From contig NZ_JALBCV010000011.1 of the NCBI RefSeq assembly GCF_022602565.1, forward strand, positions 27,051-91,050: 64,000 bases of DNA. The letters run 5' to 3'. Positions 50,655-59,348 of this stretch are shown here, in pieces. The stretch is from Rosenbergiella metrosideri. Its GTDB lineage: Bacteria; Pseudomonadota; Gammaproteobacteria; Enterobacterales; Enterobacteriaceae. Below the pieces are notes generated by a model that was not told the DNA's origin, searched no databases, and worked only from the letters and a program-made list of their open reading frames with translations. A program made the position numbers and the translations under genes. Position 1 is the first letter of the stretch. Every line of letters begins with the position of its first letter.

Positions 50655-53268
50655 TACTGAACAACGAATTGCCATCCACGGACTAGGCCAATTCGGCTTA
50701 CAAGCCATATTTGAAAGTAATAAAAACTATCACGCTGCAGTCGAGGAAGACGATAGCGAAGGGCTGTTACTTGAACCTGTCACACTCGAAGAAGTTGAGC
50801 ACGTCTACTTAGGTCATGGCGAAGTGGTCCCAGGTGATAGCGCTATGTTTGAGGCTATTTCGACTCAGCGGCAGCAACTTGCTACTACAATGCGCGCGTT
50901 TACTCGCGTTCTTAATAGTGGTCTTAACGGGACCGGCATTTCTGGCGGTGTCGAAAATGCCCCAGGTGGTGATGATTCGGGAACCGTAGTGGGCGGCGCG
51001 CAAATCGGCAAGGTTCGCCGTATTGCCGGGGTACCGGTAATGGCTGCAAAAATCCCTCTTTCTGACGGGCAAAGCACCTCCATTATCTTTCACTCACCCA
51101 CCAGCAACGGCAAGACTATCGTTAATAGTGATCTGCTAGTGGCGTTCCAATTCCTAATCAATAAACGCGATGTTACACACGTAGTCGCGCCGATTGGGGG
51201 TAAAGACGTTTCTCTTGCTCAGGTGGCGCAAGCGCTTTCTAACCTTATCGAAAAAAACTCAGGTAAGTTTAAGAAGCAGCAAGCCATGCAGCAGAAAATG
51301 AAGCAGGACATTGACGCGTATCAGAACGAAGCCGACAAGCTTGAGAATGACCGCGCTAACCTACTGCAGCAGTTTAATGACGCGCAAAAGCAAGCCGATG
51401 ACACGGCAAGTCAGGTAAGCACTCTTTCTGATCAGCTCGCGCAGCAAAAGTCGATTAATGCCGACCTACAAAAGCAATTGGATGCCCTACAAAATGCGCC
51501 GGCACCTGCCCCAAGCCAAAACATTACCGATAACTTACGCACCGTGAAAAACGCGATCAACATGGACGGCCAAGCTAAGTTAAGTGATGGCTCAACTATC
51601 CGTGTTAAGACCGTTGATGACGGCGAAGCGCACACCTACGCCATTTTGGAAACGCCGGACGGCAATACGTACCAGGTAGAAGCCAAAAGTATGCAGGGCA
51701 GTAGCGTGAATGACGCGGTAGGCAAGATTTTTAAAGCCTACCGGGCAGGGAAAGCGGATAAGTACAAGGTAGATCAAGCCGCTGATGCGGTTTCTGATAC
51801 GCCGGCACCAAAGACCGACACAGCGCCAGTAGATCAGGGCACTCCGATTGATGAAGCGATTGAATCTGTAGGGTTCCAGTTGACCCATACTGAGCGTGAC
51901 GTGGTAAATGACTACGATAATGAAGATAGTCTGACGGCTGATGAACAGCAAAAGCGCGATCAGCTAGAAAAAGAGGCCGACGATGCTGAGGCTAGGCTTA
52001 AAGAACTGGCATACGCTACCAATATCAGTGGCGATAAACTTAGCCAGCTATTTGACGCGACAGACGGTAAGCATGACGGGGAAGTGAATACCTTAGAAGC
52101 GTTGCAGTGGATTAAGGACAACAATATCGACCCGAATACCGCCGATTTTAGCGAATTGGCTGACCAAATTAAGGCTAGTAAAAAAGCTGACGTAGAACCG
52201 ACCCCACCGGCCGACCCGGAGCCAGAACCAGAACCGGCAGCACAGCCAGCAGGGTTCCGTTATGCCCTGGTTAACCGTCCGGCAGGTATTGGCGCGGTGC
52301 CTGATGGTCAAATTGCTATCTTGCCGAAAGATGACAATGACCCGTATAGCCAATATGCGCGTAATGGCGTGATTGTTTACCCGGAGAAGCTGACAGACGA
52401 GCAAATGAGCCAATACGAGCTCAAATACTTGCCTACCCAAGCCGATTACAAGCAATACGCTGAGCAACTGGCACAAGGGCGCTTAGGCGAGTATGCAGAG
52501 CAATATCTGGAACTGGCTAAGGAAGACGTTAATACGTTTACTAAAAATGTCTCATTGCAGTTTAAGAAGGCTTTCCCGAATGTTGCTTACCCGTTAGGCA
52601 GTGATGTGAACGTGTTTATGACGGATGTAATTGCCGCGCTGACCGATGTTGCACAACCGGATGACGCTAAGCCGGACGATCAGCCACCAGCTGACACCGG
52701 AACAGGCACAGACGATAGCCAGCCGGACCCGATGGACGTTGCACAAGCCAACTTTACTGATATTGCGAACCTCGCAGGGGTAAGCGCTGATTCTGTAGAA
52801 AGCTGGTGGACAGCCAACGGAAGCGGTAACGAAGCGTTAACCGATCTGAAAGATGCGCTAACGGCCGCACCAAGCACGGCCAACATTGAAGCGCTTAAAT
52901 CCGCGATCGATTTTGGTAATACGTTTAGTGCCGATAACGTCAAGCCAATGCCTGAGCCTGAGCCTGAGCCTGAACCAGAGCCAACGCCTCAACCAGAGCC
53001 GGCGACCACACCTCAACCAGATAAGACAGGAGACAATGACGTGCCAGAGCTCGACAAGCAGAGTAATGATGCGATTGCCGCGCTTAAAGCCTTACTCACT
53101 TATCAGTCAGACGACATTAAGGTTATTGGCGAGAAGCTGCAGGAAGCGCAAAACGCCGCTCAGGCACTTGTTGAGGCCGGAACCTATGAAGATAACGAAA
53201 GCCTGGTAAACGATGTGGCTAATAACCTCATTCAGTTAATGGCTGAGATCCAGAAGAAGGGGGCATAA
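50647..53268 (+). CDS. large multi-domain protein of the dar-like operon
   Basis: The 873-residue protein has an N-terminal alpha/beta region (about 1-200), a coiled coil (about 205-280), acidic Pro/Glu linkers (about 530-545 and 765-790) and several small helical domains. One EF-hand-like loop (DATDGKHDGEVNTLEAL) is visible. No enzymatic motif is clear. It may be an injected protein. It lies between DarA-like and a small partner gene. Confidence 0.6.
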   Translation: MVNTEQRIAIHGLGQFGLQAIFESNKNYHAAVEEDDSEGLLLEPVTLEEVEHVYLGHGEVVPGDSAMFEAISTQRQQLATTMRAFTRVLNSGLNGTGISGGVENAPGGDDSGTVVGGAQIGKVRRIAGVPVMAAKIPLSDGQSTSIIFHSPTSNGKTIVNSDLLVAFQFLINKRDVTHVVAPIGGKDVSLAQVAQALSNLIEKNSGKFKKQQAMQQKMKQDIDAYQNEADKLENDRANLLQQFNDAQKQADDTASQVSTLSDQLAQQKSINADLQKQLDALQNAPAPAPSQNITDNLRTVKNAINMDGQAKLSDGSTIRVKTVDDGEAHTYAILETPDGNTYQVEAKSMQGSSVNDAVGKIFKAYRAGKADKYKVDQAADAVSDTPAPKTDTAPVDQGTPIDEAIESVGFQLTHTERDVVNDYDNEDSLTADEQQKRDQLEKEADDAEARLKELAYATNISGDKLSQLFDATDGKHDGEVNTLEALQWIKDNNIDPNTADFSELADQIKASKKADVEPTPPADPEPEPEPAAQPAGFRYALVNRPAGIGAVPDGQIAILPKDDNDPYSQYARNGVIVYPEKLTDEQMSQYELKYLPTQADYKQYAEQLAQGRLGEYAEQYLELAKEDVNTFTKNVSLQFKKAFPNVAYPLGSDVNVFMTDVIAALTDVAQPDDAKPDDQPPADTGTGTDDSQPDPMDVAQANFTDIANLAGVSADSVESWWTANGSGNEALTDLKDALTAAPSTANIEALKSAIDFGNTFSADNVKPMPEPEPEPEPEPTPQPEPATTPQPDKTGDNDVPELDKQSNDAIAALKALLTYQSDDIKVIGEKLQEAQNAAQALVEAGTYEDNESLVNDVANNLIQLMAEIQKKGA

Positions 53269-53270
53269 CG

Positions 53271-53672
53271 ATGTTAACGGCGATTCAGCGTTTACAAATG
53301 GCGGCTCAGGTCAACACGCTAATGGACCAGCAGAAAGACGCTAAGCCAATGGACCGCCTTTCTATTGCTATTCAGATTAATGACCTGATGACGCAGCTAG
53401 GGTATGGTCAATCGGCAACCAATAACGATGACCAGTCATCGCAACGGGATGATAATCAACCAGCACCGGCACCGGCACCAGAAAGCACCCCAGTACCGCA
53501 AATTGTGACCGATTTTCTGGCCGGTAAGTACACCAGCGCCACCAAGGATGCCTTTATCACGGCATTGCGAGGGGTTAAGGAATATGTGGGGACGTTTTTA
53601 TCTTTTGAAGATGCTAAGGATAGAAGCCAGCAATGGCTTGAGCAAAGCGGCTACCTTTTAACGATAGCCTGA
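53271..53672 (+). CDS. small partner protein of the dar-like operon
   Basis: The 133-residue protein has an N-terminal helical pair (LTAIQRLQMAAQVNTLMDQQKDA, RLSIAIQINDLMTQLGYG), a Pro/Ala linker and a C-terminal helical domain. The N-terminal pattern recurs in large phage antirestriction proteins. The function is unknown. A terminator shared with the convergent hipT gene follows. Confidence 0.55.
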   Translation: MLTAIQRLQMAAQVNTLMDQQKDAKPMDRLSIAIQINDLMTQLGYGQSATNNDDQSSQRDDNQPAPAPAPESTPVPQIVTDFLAGKYTSATKDAFITALRGVKEYVGTFLSFEDAKDRSQQWLEQSGYLLTIA

Positions 53673-53676
53673 TATA

Positions 53677-53701
53677 AAAGCCCTCAAATGAGGGCTTTTT
53701 C
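53677..53701. terminator. bidirectional terminator
   Basis: AAAGCCCTC and GAGGGCTTT pair, followed by TT; the minus-strand side ends in an A/T-rich stretch. It lies between the dar-like operon and hipT, overlapping the hipT stop. Confidence 0.8.
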
Positions 53702-54724
53702 TGGACAGTCGAACACTCGTAATAGGCGCGTTTTGAATCGAATGTGTTGGGTAATAATGTGCTTGTGTTCGTCAGTCATATAACTGTTTTGGACTATCTC
53801 GATCAACTTATCCTCTTTGGCTACAACTTCCTCGATATATTTTTTCGCTAATGCCGGCTTAATATCAAAACCTGCGGCACATTCAATAAAATCATAGCCA
53901 ACTAGATCTCCATATTTCGAGTCGTAACCATCGGCATTTTCATGGTCATATTCTTCTCGTTTCAATAAAGGGAGTGCCAAGTGCGCCGTGAACAAGGCAG
54001 GATAGGGAGCCACGCTAACGAAGTCATAGACAGGGGTTATATATACATTTTCCTCTGCAGGGTGCATTACCCCGATATTGCGTAGATGAAAGTCATTATT
54101 CCCAAAAAGGTAGGCACAGACTACACGTTTAAAATAATCGCGCCTAACGGATAACGCGGTATCTATTTCTCTCGTTATGAAGTCGCCAACTTGCTCATAA
54201 CTTACCGTATAATATTTGCCTTCTTTTCCATACTTATCTTCAATTGCCATTGCCCCATCTATTTGCTCCTGGTGAATTCTCGACTCACCTTCACGATCGT
54301 AACGAGCGATGATAAAAGCGAGTTCTTGTTCGTCCGTTCCGTCTGGTGACGCAAAGGGGATTAACCCGAATTCAGGCACCTCGAAACCAAGTGCTTTCAT
54401 ACAAGACATGATCGCATGTTCGTTTTCAGCGAGGTTCGGAAAGGCTTCTGGCGAAGGTTTTAAGATGTAGGTACCGCCATCATCGACCACCTCAAGTTCG
54501 CCCTGATAATTAAGCACGAGAGATAGCTTAGGTTGCGCACCTGATATGCTCATTCCTTTTTGCTCAAAGGGTTTTTCTTCAATAAATTCTTTGCGTGTAA
54601 AGGGTAGCGCAGGTTTAGCATTGCGCTGAGCAAACAATGCCTTAATGCCTCTACGAGACATTCCTGACGGCCGCTCAGACTCCTTGAGGGGAGCCAAAGT
54701 AATCAAGCATCTTTCACGAGTCAT
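53684..54724 (-). CDS. hipT: HipT kinase of a HipBST toxin-antitoxin system
   Basis: The 346-residue protein is a HipA-family kinase core without the N-terminal subdomain: a Gly-rich loop with the two regulatory serines (GMSISGAQPKLSL, Ser59 and Ser61), catalytic NNDFHLRN (Asp211, Asn216) and metal-binding VYDF (Asp234). In HipBST the missing subdomain is a separate HipS protein that acts as antitoxin, as here. HipT phosphorylates an aminoacyl-tRNA synthetase (TrpS in the described case). The gene overlaps hipS. Confidence 0.9.
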   Translation of the reverse strand: MTRERCLITLAPLKESERPSGMSRRGIKALFAQRNAKPALPFTRKEFIEEKPFEQKGMSISGAQPKLSLVLNYQGELEVVDDGGTYILKPSPEAFPNLAENEHAIMSCMKALGFEVPEFGLIPFASPDGTDEQELAFIIARYDREGESRIHQEQIDGAMAIEDKYGKEGKYYTVSYEQVGDFITREIDTALSVRRDYFKRVVCAYLFGNNDFHLRNIGVMHPAEENVYITPVYDFVSVAPYPALFTAHLALPLLKREEYDHENADGYDSKYGDLVGYDFIECAAGFDIKPALAKKYIEEVVAKEDKLIEIVQNSYMTDEHKHIITQHIRFKTRLLRVFDCPEKALI

Positions 54725-55028
54725 TTTCTAACCTTAGCTTTACCGCACCGAGTAAGTCTTTCCCGTTTTCAACCAATAGGCCGAGCGTGTCTTTTTCATC
54801 AATTCTCTGCGTTTCTGAATAACGCTTTTTCAACCAGCCTTCCGGCGCTAAACCATGGAAAAAAGGCGGTAGCTTTTCTGATGAAAATACAGTGCCGTTA
54901 TTAGGGAGGCTTAGCGAGATAGCAGGGCCCTTGTAAGAGGGTAAGTAGCTGAAATGAAACATCCCATCTCTCTGAATAAGATAGCCTACGTGCTTGTTGT
55001 AGAGATATACGCTCACTACCCTACGCAT
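54714..55028 (-). CDS. hipS: HipS antitoxin of HipBST
   Basis: The start is placed at 55028 (MRRVVSVYLYNKHVGYL). The 104-residue protein is the HipA N-terminal subdomain as a separate gene: FHFSYLPSYKGPAISLSLP, LPPFFHGLAPEGWLKKRYSE and DLLGAVKL. In HipBST this small protein, rather than HipB, is the antitoxin. It overlaps both neighbours. Confidence 0.88.
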   Translation of the reverse strand: MRRVVSVYLYNKHVGYLIQRDGMFHFSYLPSYKGPAISLSLPNNGTVFSSEKLPPFFHGLAPEGWLKKRYSETQRIDEKDTLGLLVENGKDLLGAVKLRLENDS

Positions 55029-55225
55029 AATTTGAACCCTATCTCTAAACATAGCTTGCTGAGGTTGCCGAATCGCGCATGGTAAGGGCGCTTGATGATG
55101 CGTTTTAAGGTTGCGATGGGGATCTCTGTCTGAATAGACAACTCATCATGGCTAATTTTCAGGGTTTTAATCCTGTCCTTAATCTGAGCGCTTAGCTTTT
55201 CCTCAGTAATCAAAAAGCCTTCCAT
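55016..55225 (-). CDS. hipB: HipB-like DNA-binding protein
   Basis: The 69-residue protein has an XRE-type helix-turn-helix (SHDELSIQTEIPIATLKRIIK) and is the first gene of the operon. HipB represses the operon through operators upstream and supports the complex with HipS and HipT. TATCA-n4-TGATA sites lie at 55242 and 55304. Confidence 0.8.
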   Translation of the reverse strand: MEGFLITEEKLSAQIKDRIKTLKISHDELSIQTEIPIATLKRIIKRPYHARFGNLSKLCLEIGFKLCVG

Positions 55226-55241
55226 TTTATATCCTCGGCAG

Positions 55242-55317
55242 TATCAAAAATGATATATGTAACCATAATACACCCTATTTTATAACCAATCTATACCATT
55301 CAGTATCAAATATGATT
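55242..55317. promoter_or_regulatory. hipBST operators
   Basis: TATCAAAAATGATA (55242-55255) is a perfect palindrome; TATCAAATATGATT (55304-55317) is a near copy. They are about 62 bp apart, six helical turns. Their spacing and shape resemble HipB operators. Confidence 0.7.
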
Positions 55318-55337
55318 CTTTGTAACACGTATTTTTG

Positions 55338-55390
55338 GTAAATACCGAAGTCCATAACCTCAAGCCTCAATTCAACATTGGGGCTTTTTT
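55338..55390 (+). promoter_or_regulatory. late-promoter element 9 (variant) with terminator-like hairpin
   Basis: GTAAATACCGAAGTCCATAA is a divergent copy of the late element. AAGCCTCAAT (55362-55371) and ATTGGGGCTT (55377-55386, one G-T pair) form a ten-base stem followed by T-run and GTG 55391 directly. Confidence 0.6.
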
Positions 55391-58330
55391 GTGACTCAAA
55401 CCGACCAACTAAACGGAGCCGCGAGTATTGATGAATTAATCGTACTCATAAACTCCACCGAGAAAACGCAAACCGATACCGGGCGATCCTCGCATGTCGT
55501 GACGACCAAGGGAGGGCAGGTTAAAACCGCTTTTAAGGTTGTCGATGCTAGTAGCCTAATCATTTCCAACAACCAGGATGGGACCATTAATCCGGCGTTT
55601 CCGGCTGACCTGCAGCCACGCGACCGCACACGTCTAGCCAGTAAACTACAGGTGCAAAAAATTGCCGCGTCACTGCGACCTGAGCAACTTACTGATTCTG
55701 GACTGAGCAGCCAGGGCTCACCCATTATCGGCCCTGATAACGTTGTTGAGTCCGGTAATGGCCGTTCAATGGGGATCGTGCGCGCCTATCAACAAGGCCA
55801 AGCAGATGATTACCGCCAGTTTCTTATTGACCATGCCGCAGACTATGGCTTGTCAGCCGATGAAATCAGTAAGTTTAAGCAGCCGGTACTTGTGCGAGAG
55901 CGTCAAACAGACGTAGACCGCGCGCAATTCGCCCGTGACTCGAACCTTTCCGACCTACAGGAAATGTCGGCCAGTGAAAAGGCGTTTTCTGATTCGCAAT
56001 TTCTATCCGATAACACCATGGCGCTCTTTGCGCCGAGCGATGACGGTAACTTACTGGCTAAGTCTAATATGTCGTTTATCCATGCTTTCTTGCGCGAGAT
56101 TGGCGATAACGCCTCAGCTGGATTGCTGACAGAAGACGGACGGCCCACGAAGCAGCTGATTGACCGCTTACAAAACGCTATCTTTGCCAAAGCCTACAAA
56201 GACGACCGGCTAGTGAAACTGGTGTCCGAAGAACCCGATCCTGATATGCGCAATATCCTGACCGCGCTCAACGTGGCGGCGAGTGACTTTGCACAAATGA
56301 GCCGTGTGTCGGCCGATAACCATAAATCGACCGTGAGCGGCTTAGTTGATGGTATCGAGAATGTAGACGACCTAGACCAGCAAGCCATTGCAGCACTGCA
56401 GGAGGCGATTAATCTTGTCCGGGAAGCAAAAGACAACGGCCAGGCTATCGAAGAAGTGATCGCTCAGCGTGGGCTGTTTGAAGAATCAACGAAGGAGGCA
56501 GAATCCCTTGCATTATTCATTGTGTCTAACAACCGAAGTGCTAAACGCATGGGCGCGGCTTTTAAGCTTTTGGCGAGTAAAATTAATGAGGAAATTACCC
56601 ACCAGCAGCAAGCTATTGGGGATATGTTCGGCGAAGTACCAGTAGACCTAAAATCCATTCTCAGCGCCGTATCAGCGCAGATTGAGGATGAATTCGGTGA
56701 AGGGAAAGGGCTTAACTTTGCGATGTTTGAGGCCGCTGGTGGCCGTAAAACCCTCAAAGATGTGCTAGGCGGTTGTACTAATTGTGACGATATTGAACAC
56801 GTCATAGATATGCTAGAACCTGAGCTATCAGATTATAGCCGGTACGCGGCCGCTGTTAATCTTCTATCATCGACCACGCCAGATAATCAGGCCGCTCTAG
56901 CGACCTATCAGAAAGTCGCCGCCTCAGTGTTACCGCCGACCATCCGAGGCATTAACCAAGAGAACATGTGGATAGCGACTACGTTTTTCTTAGGCATCAT
57001 GCCAACACCGAAAGAGTATAAGGCGCTATTTTTGGACGGCTCGCCTTATCAGTACCTATCACTAATAAATCACTTAATTGGCGATCAGTACGCGGTGACA
57101 GATGAAAACATTGCGATGGCACGGCAAGTCAGCGCCATGATTTATAGCTTTGTGAAAAAAAATGGCTTATTGCCTAACATCATTCAAGCGATGCTGAAAA
57201 CGCAATCAATCCAATGGGCCGAAGTTAAGCCAATACTCGACCTGGCACAGAAGGTTAGCGTAGAAAGCCAGATCACCCCACAGGAAGCGGTAGAGAGAAA
57301 AGACGCCGCGATTACCGCTGGCGATAAGATTATTAGCGGCGCTAAACCAATGGAGGACCGCCAGGAGTCCCTGAAAAACACCATTTTGGCGAATAACAGT
57401 GAAGTGGTAGCGCTAATCGAACAATACGGTGGCATAGACGCGATTTATAAGGCTTGCGACTACAGCGCTAATATTGAAAATATTCTTTTGATCGCTTCTG
57501 GTTCTATCCCTGGCAATTTCCTGATGAACCGGGCAATGTCCACCATTCCTACACTGGATGATGGGAAATTTGAACAATTTGATAAGTTCGTTAAAAACTA
57601 TCCCGACCTCTATCAGAGCCTAACCGAATTACGCTTAAAGGCGTTGTCCGGGAAAGGTGCTGAGGCACAAGGTCCAGACGCCACAGCCGAGCCAGGAACA
57701 ATCCCTAAAGTGCTTTCCGATATGATGGAGAGCTCAGTGATTAGCAAAGAACAGGGCGATAAGTTCGCGCAATCCATCAACATACCGAAAACAGATCAGG
57801 CGTATTTTGATAAGGTTTATGGCAAGGGGGCGGTTCAAGATAACCTCAGCATGATTTATCGCCTTGTGGGAGGCAAGCTGACCACACTGAAAAGCATCAA
57901 GCTCGATAAGCGTAAAAATGGGCGTTCCTATGCCTCAGTGACAGAATCGCTGGTTGTTATGCGTAAAGGCGCAGGAATGGATGTGTTATGGCATGAAATA
58001 GGGCACCACATTGAGTTTTCTAACCCTGCTTTGCTACAAATGGTAAAAGAGCACTTACGTAGCCGTAAAATAAACGACCGAATGATTGTTAGCGGTACCG
58101 GCAGTGATAAGGAATACTATTTTAACTGCGATTTCTCAAATAAATATACTGGCCGGTCATACAACGATAAGGCGAATATCAACGATATTGACTCACTCGC
58201 TTGTACAGAAGTGATCAGTATGGGGATTCAATCGCTGGTAAATCCAGATTACGGCCGGCAGAGCCTTGCAAATGGCGATAATATTGTACAATTGGTTGTA
58301 GGTTATATGCAGGAGTCGCAACGTGGATAA
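55391..58330 (+). CDS. DdrB-like protein with ParB-like domain and HExxH metalloprotease motif
   Basis: Start is GTG. The N-terminal 170 residues are the DdrB ParB-like domain: AFKVVDASSLIISNN, INPAFPADLQPRDRTRLAS, GSPIIGPDNVVESGNGRSMGIVRAY. DdrB of P1 (about 1000 residues; here 979) is a defence-against-restriction component. Near the C-terminus LWHEIGHHIEF (868-873) is a zinc-protease motif. A long helical middle separates them. I infer virion packaging and injection by analogy with P1. Confidence 0.8.
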   Translation: MTQTDQLNGAASIDELIVLINSTEKTQTDTGRSSHVVTTKGGQVKTAFKVVDASSLIISNNQDGTINPAFPADLQPRDRTRLASKLQVQKIAASLRPEQLTDSGLSSQGSPIIGPDNVVESGNGRSMGIVRAYQQGQADDYRQFLIDHAADYGLSADEISKFKQPVLVRERQTDVDRAQFARDSNLSDLQEMSASEKAFSDSQFLSDNTMALFAPSDDGNLLAKSNMSFIHAFLREIGDNASAGLLTEDGRPTKQLIDRLQNAIFAKAYKDDRLVKLVSEEPDPDMRNILTALNVAASDFAQMSRVSADNHKSTVSGLVDGIENVDDLDQQAIAALQEAINLVREAKDNGQAIEEVIAQRGLFEESTKEAESLALFIVSNNRSAKRMGAAFKLLASKINEEITHQQQAIGDMFGEVPVDLKSILSAVSAQIEDEFGEGKGLNFAMFEAAGGRKTLKDVLGGCTNCDDIEHVIDMLEPELSDYSRYAAAVNLLSSTTPDNQAALATYQKVAASVLPPTIRGINQENMWIATTFFLGIMPTPKEYKALFLDGSPYQYLSLINHLIGDQYAVTDENIAMARQVSAMIYSFVKKNGLLPNIIQAMLKTQSIQWAEVKPILDLAQKVSVESQITPQEAVERKDAAITAGDKIISGAKPMEDRQESLKNTILANNSEVVALIEQYGGIDAIYKACDYSANIENILLIASGSIPGNFLMNRAMSTIPTLDDGKFEQFDKFVKNYPDLYQSLTELRLKALSGKGAEAQGPDATAEPGTIPKVLSDMMESSVISKEQGDKFAQSINIPKTDQAYFDKVYGKGAVQDNLSMIYRLVGGKLTTLKSIKLDKRKNGRSYASVTESLVVMRKGAGMDVLWHEIGHHIEFSNPALLQMVKEHLRSRKINDRMIVSGTGSDKEYYFNCDFSNKYTGRSYNDKANINDIDSLACTEVISMGIQSLVNPDYGRQSLANGDNIVQLVVGYMQESQRG

Positions 58331-58646
58331 AGTAACTGAAAGTAAGGTGCCGGTAACAATTAACGGCGTGAGTGGAGAGATTGTTTTTAATGGCCCTGAC
58401 CTTAACGATCTGGACGCGGATTGCATCGTATCGACCACAGGAGACTTAACGCCGGTGATACTGGAAAAATACTTCTTTGATAATGCGCGTCCATTCCCTT
58501 ATGACGACCCAGCGATGTATGAAGGATTACCGGCTTATTCGGTGCTGAACCTTTTAGGGATTTTTGGATTGGAATTCGTTTGGCCACCAGAAATCATCGT
58601 CCCGGAAAGGACAGAGCTTCAAGATTTAATGCCGGAAATTAACTAG
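58323..58646 (+). CDS. small protein after DdrB-like gene
   Basis: The 107-residue acidic protein (VPVTINGVSGEIVFNGPDLNDLD, then PFPYDDPAMYEGLPAYSVL) overlaps the DdrB-like stop by eight bases, so coexpression is likely. It is not recognised. It may be a partner or inhibitor of the metalloprotease. Confidence 0.55.
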   Translation: MDKVTESKVPVTINGVSGEIVFNGPDLNDLDADCIVSTTGDLTPVILEKYFFDNARPFPYDDPAMYEGLPAYSVLNLLGIFGLEFVWPPEIIVPERTELQDLMPEIN

Positions 58647-58655
58647 CATTGAGAA

Positions 58656-58681
58656 AAGGGCCTTAGCGGCCCTTTTTTTGC
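58656..58681 (+). terminator. intrinsic terminator
   Basis: AGGGCC and GGCCCT pair around TTAGC, followed by seven T. It closes the DdrB-like operon. Confidence 0.9.
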
Positions 58682-58684
58682 ATC

Positions 58685-58972
58685 CTACCGTATTCTTTTA
58701 CTTGCTAGGCTATAGACGTCACTCCGTTCACGCTTACCTACCGCCACAACCGCAATAACAAGTTGATCATCAATTACCTCATAAACCAAGCGAAAGCCGG
58801 AAGCGCGCAGTTTAATTTTGTAGCAATCTTTTAAACCGCTCAACTTAGCTGAGGGAATATGCGGATTTTCGCATATTTTTTTTAATTTTTTAGCGAATTG
58901 TTGTTGGATGGTCTTATCTAGCTTTTGCCACTCTTTGAGAGCTGACTCCCTGAATTTAATGCTGTAGGTCAC
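58685..58972 (-). CDS. RelE/StbE-family toxin
   Basis: The 95-residue protein is a canonical RelE: MTYSIKFRESALKEWQKLDKTIQQQFAKKLKK, KIKLRASGFRLVYEVIDDQLVIAVVAVGKRERSDVY. It cleaves mRNA in the ribosomal A site in the family. It overlaps the antitoxin stop by four bases. Confidence 0.92.
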   Translation of the reverse strand: MTYSIKFRESALKEWQKLDKTIQQQFAKKLKKICENPHIPSAKLSGLKDCYKIKLRASGFRLVYEVIDDQLVIAVVAVGKRERSDVYSLASKRIR

Positions 58973-59220
58973 AAGTAACTATCCAGATCAACGTCAACTA
59001 AGGGTTGGTTCCTACGTTGCTCAACAAGTTTTACGAGTTCTTGATCATCTAACGCATCTAGTAAGCTTTCGTACAATTCAGCCGGTACACAATAAAAGGC
59101 TGGCTGATTGCGGTTAAGTATTGCAACAGGGTAGCCGTCACCAGCGTTAACAGTTGCCATGGGATTTTTTTTTAGTTCACTCACACTTGCGCTGGTATCG
59201 CTAAGAATAATATTAGGCAT
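58969..59220 (-). CDS. RelB/StbD (Phd/YefM-type) antitoxin
   Basis: The 83-residue protein has the Phd/YefM fold with SASVSELKKNPMATVNAGDGYPVAILNRNQPAFYCVPAELYESLLD and an acidic tail that wraps RelE. It precedes the toxin and probably represses the operon through the palindromes at 59236 and 59271. This is the fifth toxin-antitoxin locus in the window. Confidence 0.9.
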   Translation of the reverse strand: MPNIILSDTSASVSELKKNPMATVNAGDGYPVAILNRNQPAFYCVPAELYESLLDALDDQELVKLVEQRRNQPLVDVDLDSYL

Positions 59221-59235
59221 AAAGACCTCTAAAAA

Positions 59236-59286
59236 GACTTGTTAACAGGTCATGTATTATAGCAACAAAAGACCTGTTAACAAGTC
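59236..59286. promoter_or_regulatory. RelBE operators
   Basis: GACTTGTTAACAGGTC (59236-59251) and GACCTGTTAACAAGTC (59271-59286) are near-palindromic and mutually inverted, 35 bp apart. They lie upstream of the antitoxin and end nine bases before late element 10, so a bound antitoxin might also influence the endolysin promoter. Confidence 0.75.
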
Positions 59287-59294
59287 ATTTCATG

Positions 59295-59313
59295 GCAAAT
59301 AACGAACTTCATA
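59295..59313 (+). promoter_or_regulatory. late-promoter element 10 (endolysin)
   Basis: GCAAATAACGAACTTCATA lies 54 bp before the endolysin ATG. GCTCC/GGAGT (59322-59326 with 59336-59340) is a small stem including the GGAG ribosome site. Confidence 0.7.
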
Positions 59314-59348
59314 CGGTACACGCTCCGTAACTATTGGAGTAGTACACA

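Noticed and set aside
51840..52240. Calcium-binding EF-hand protein within the 50647 gene
   Set aside because: A single EF-like loop in a low-complexity acidic context is not enough to assign function.
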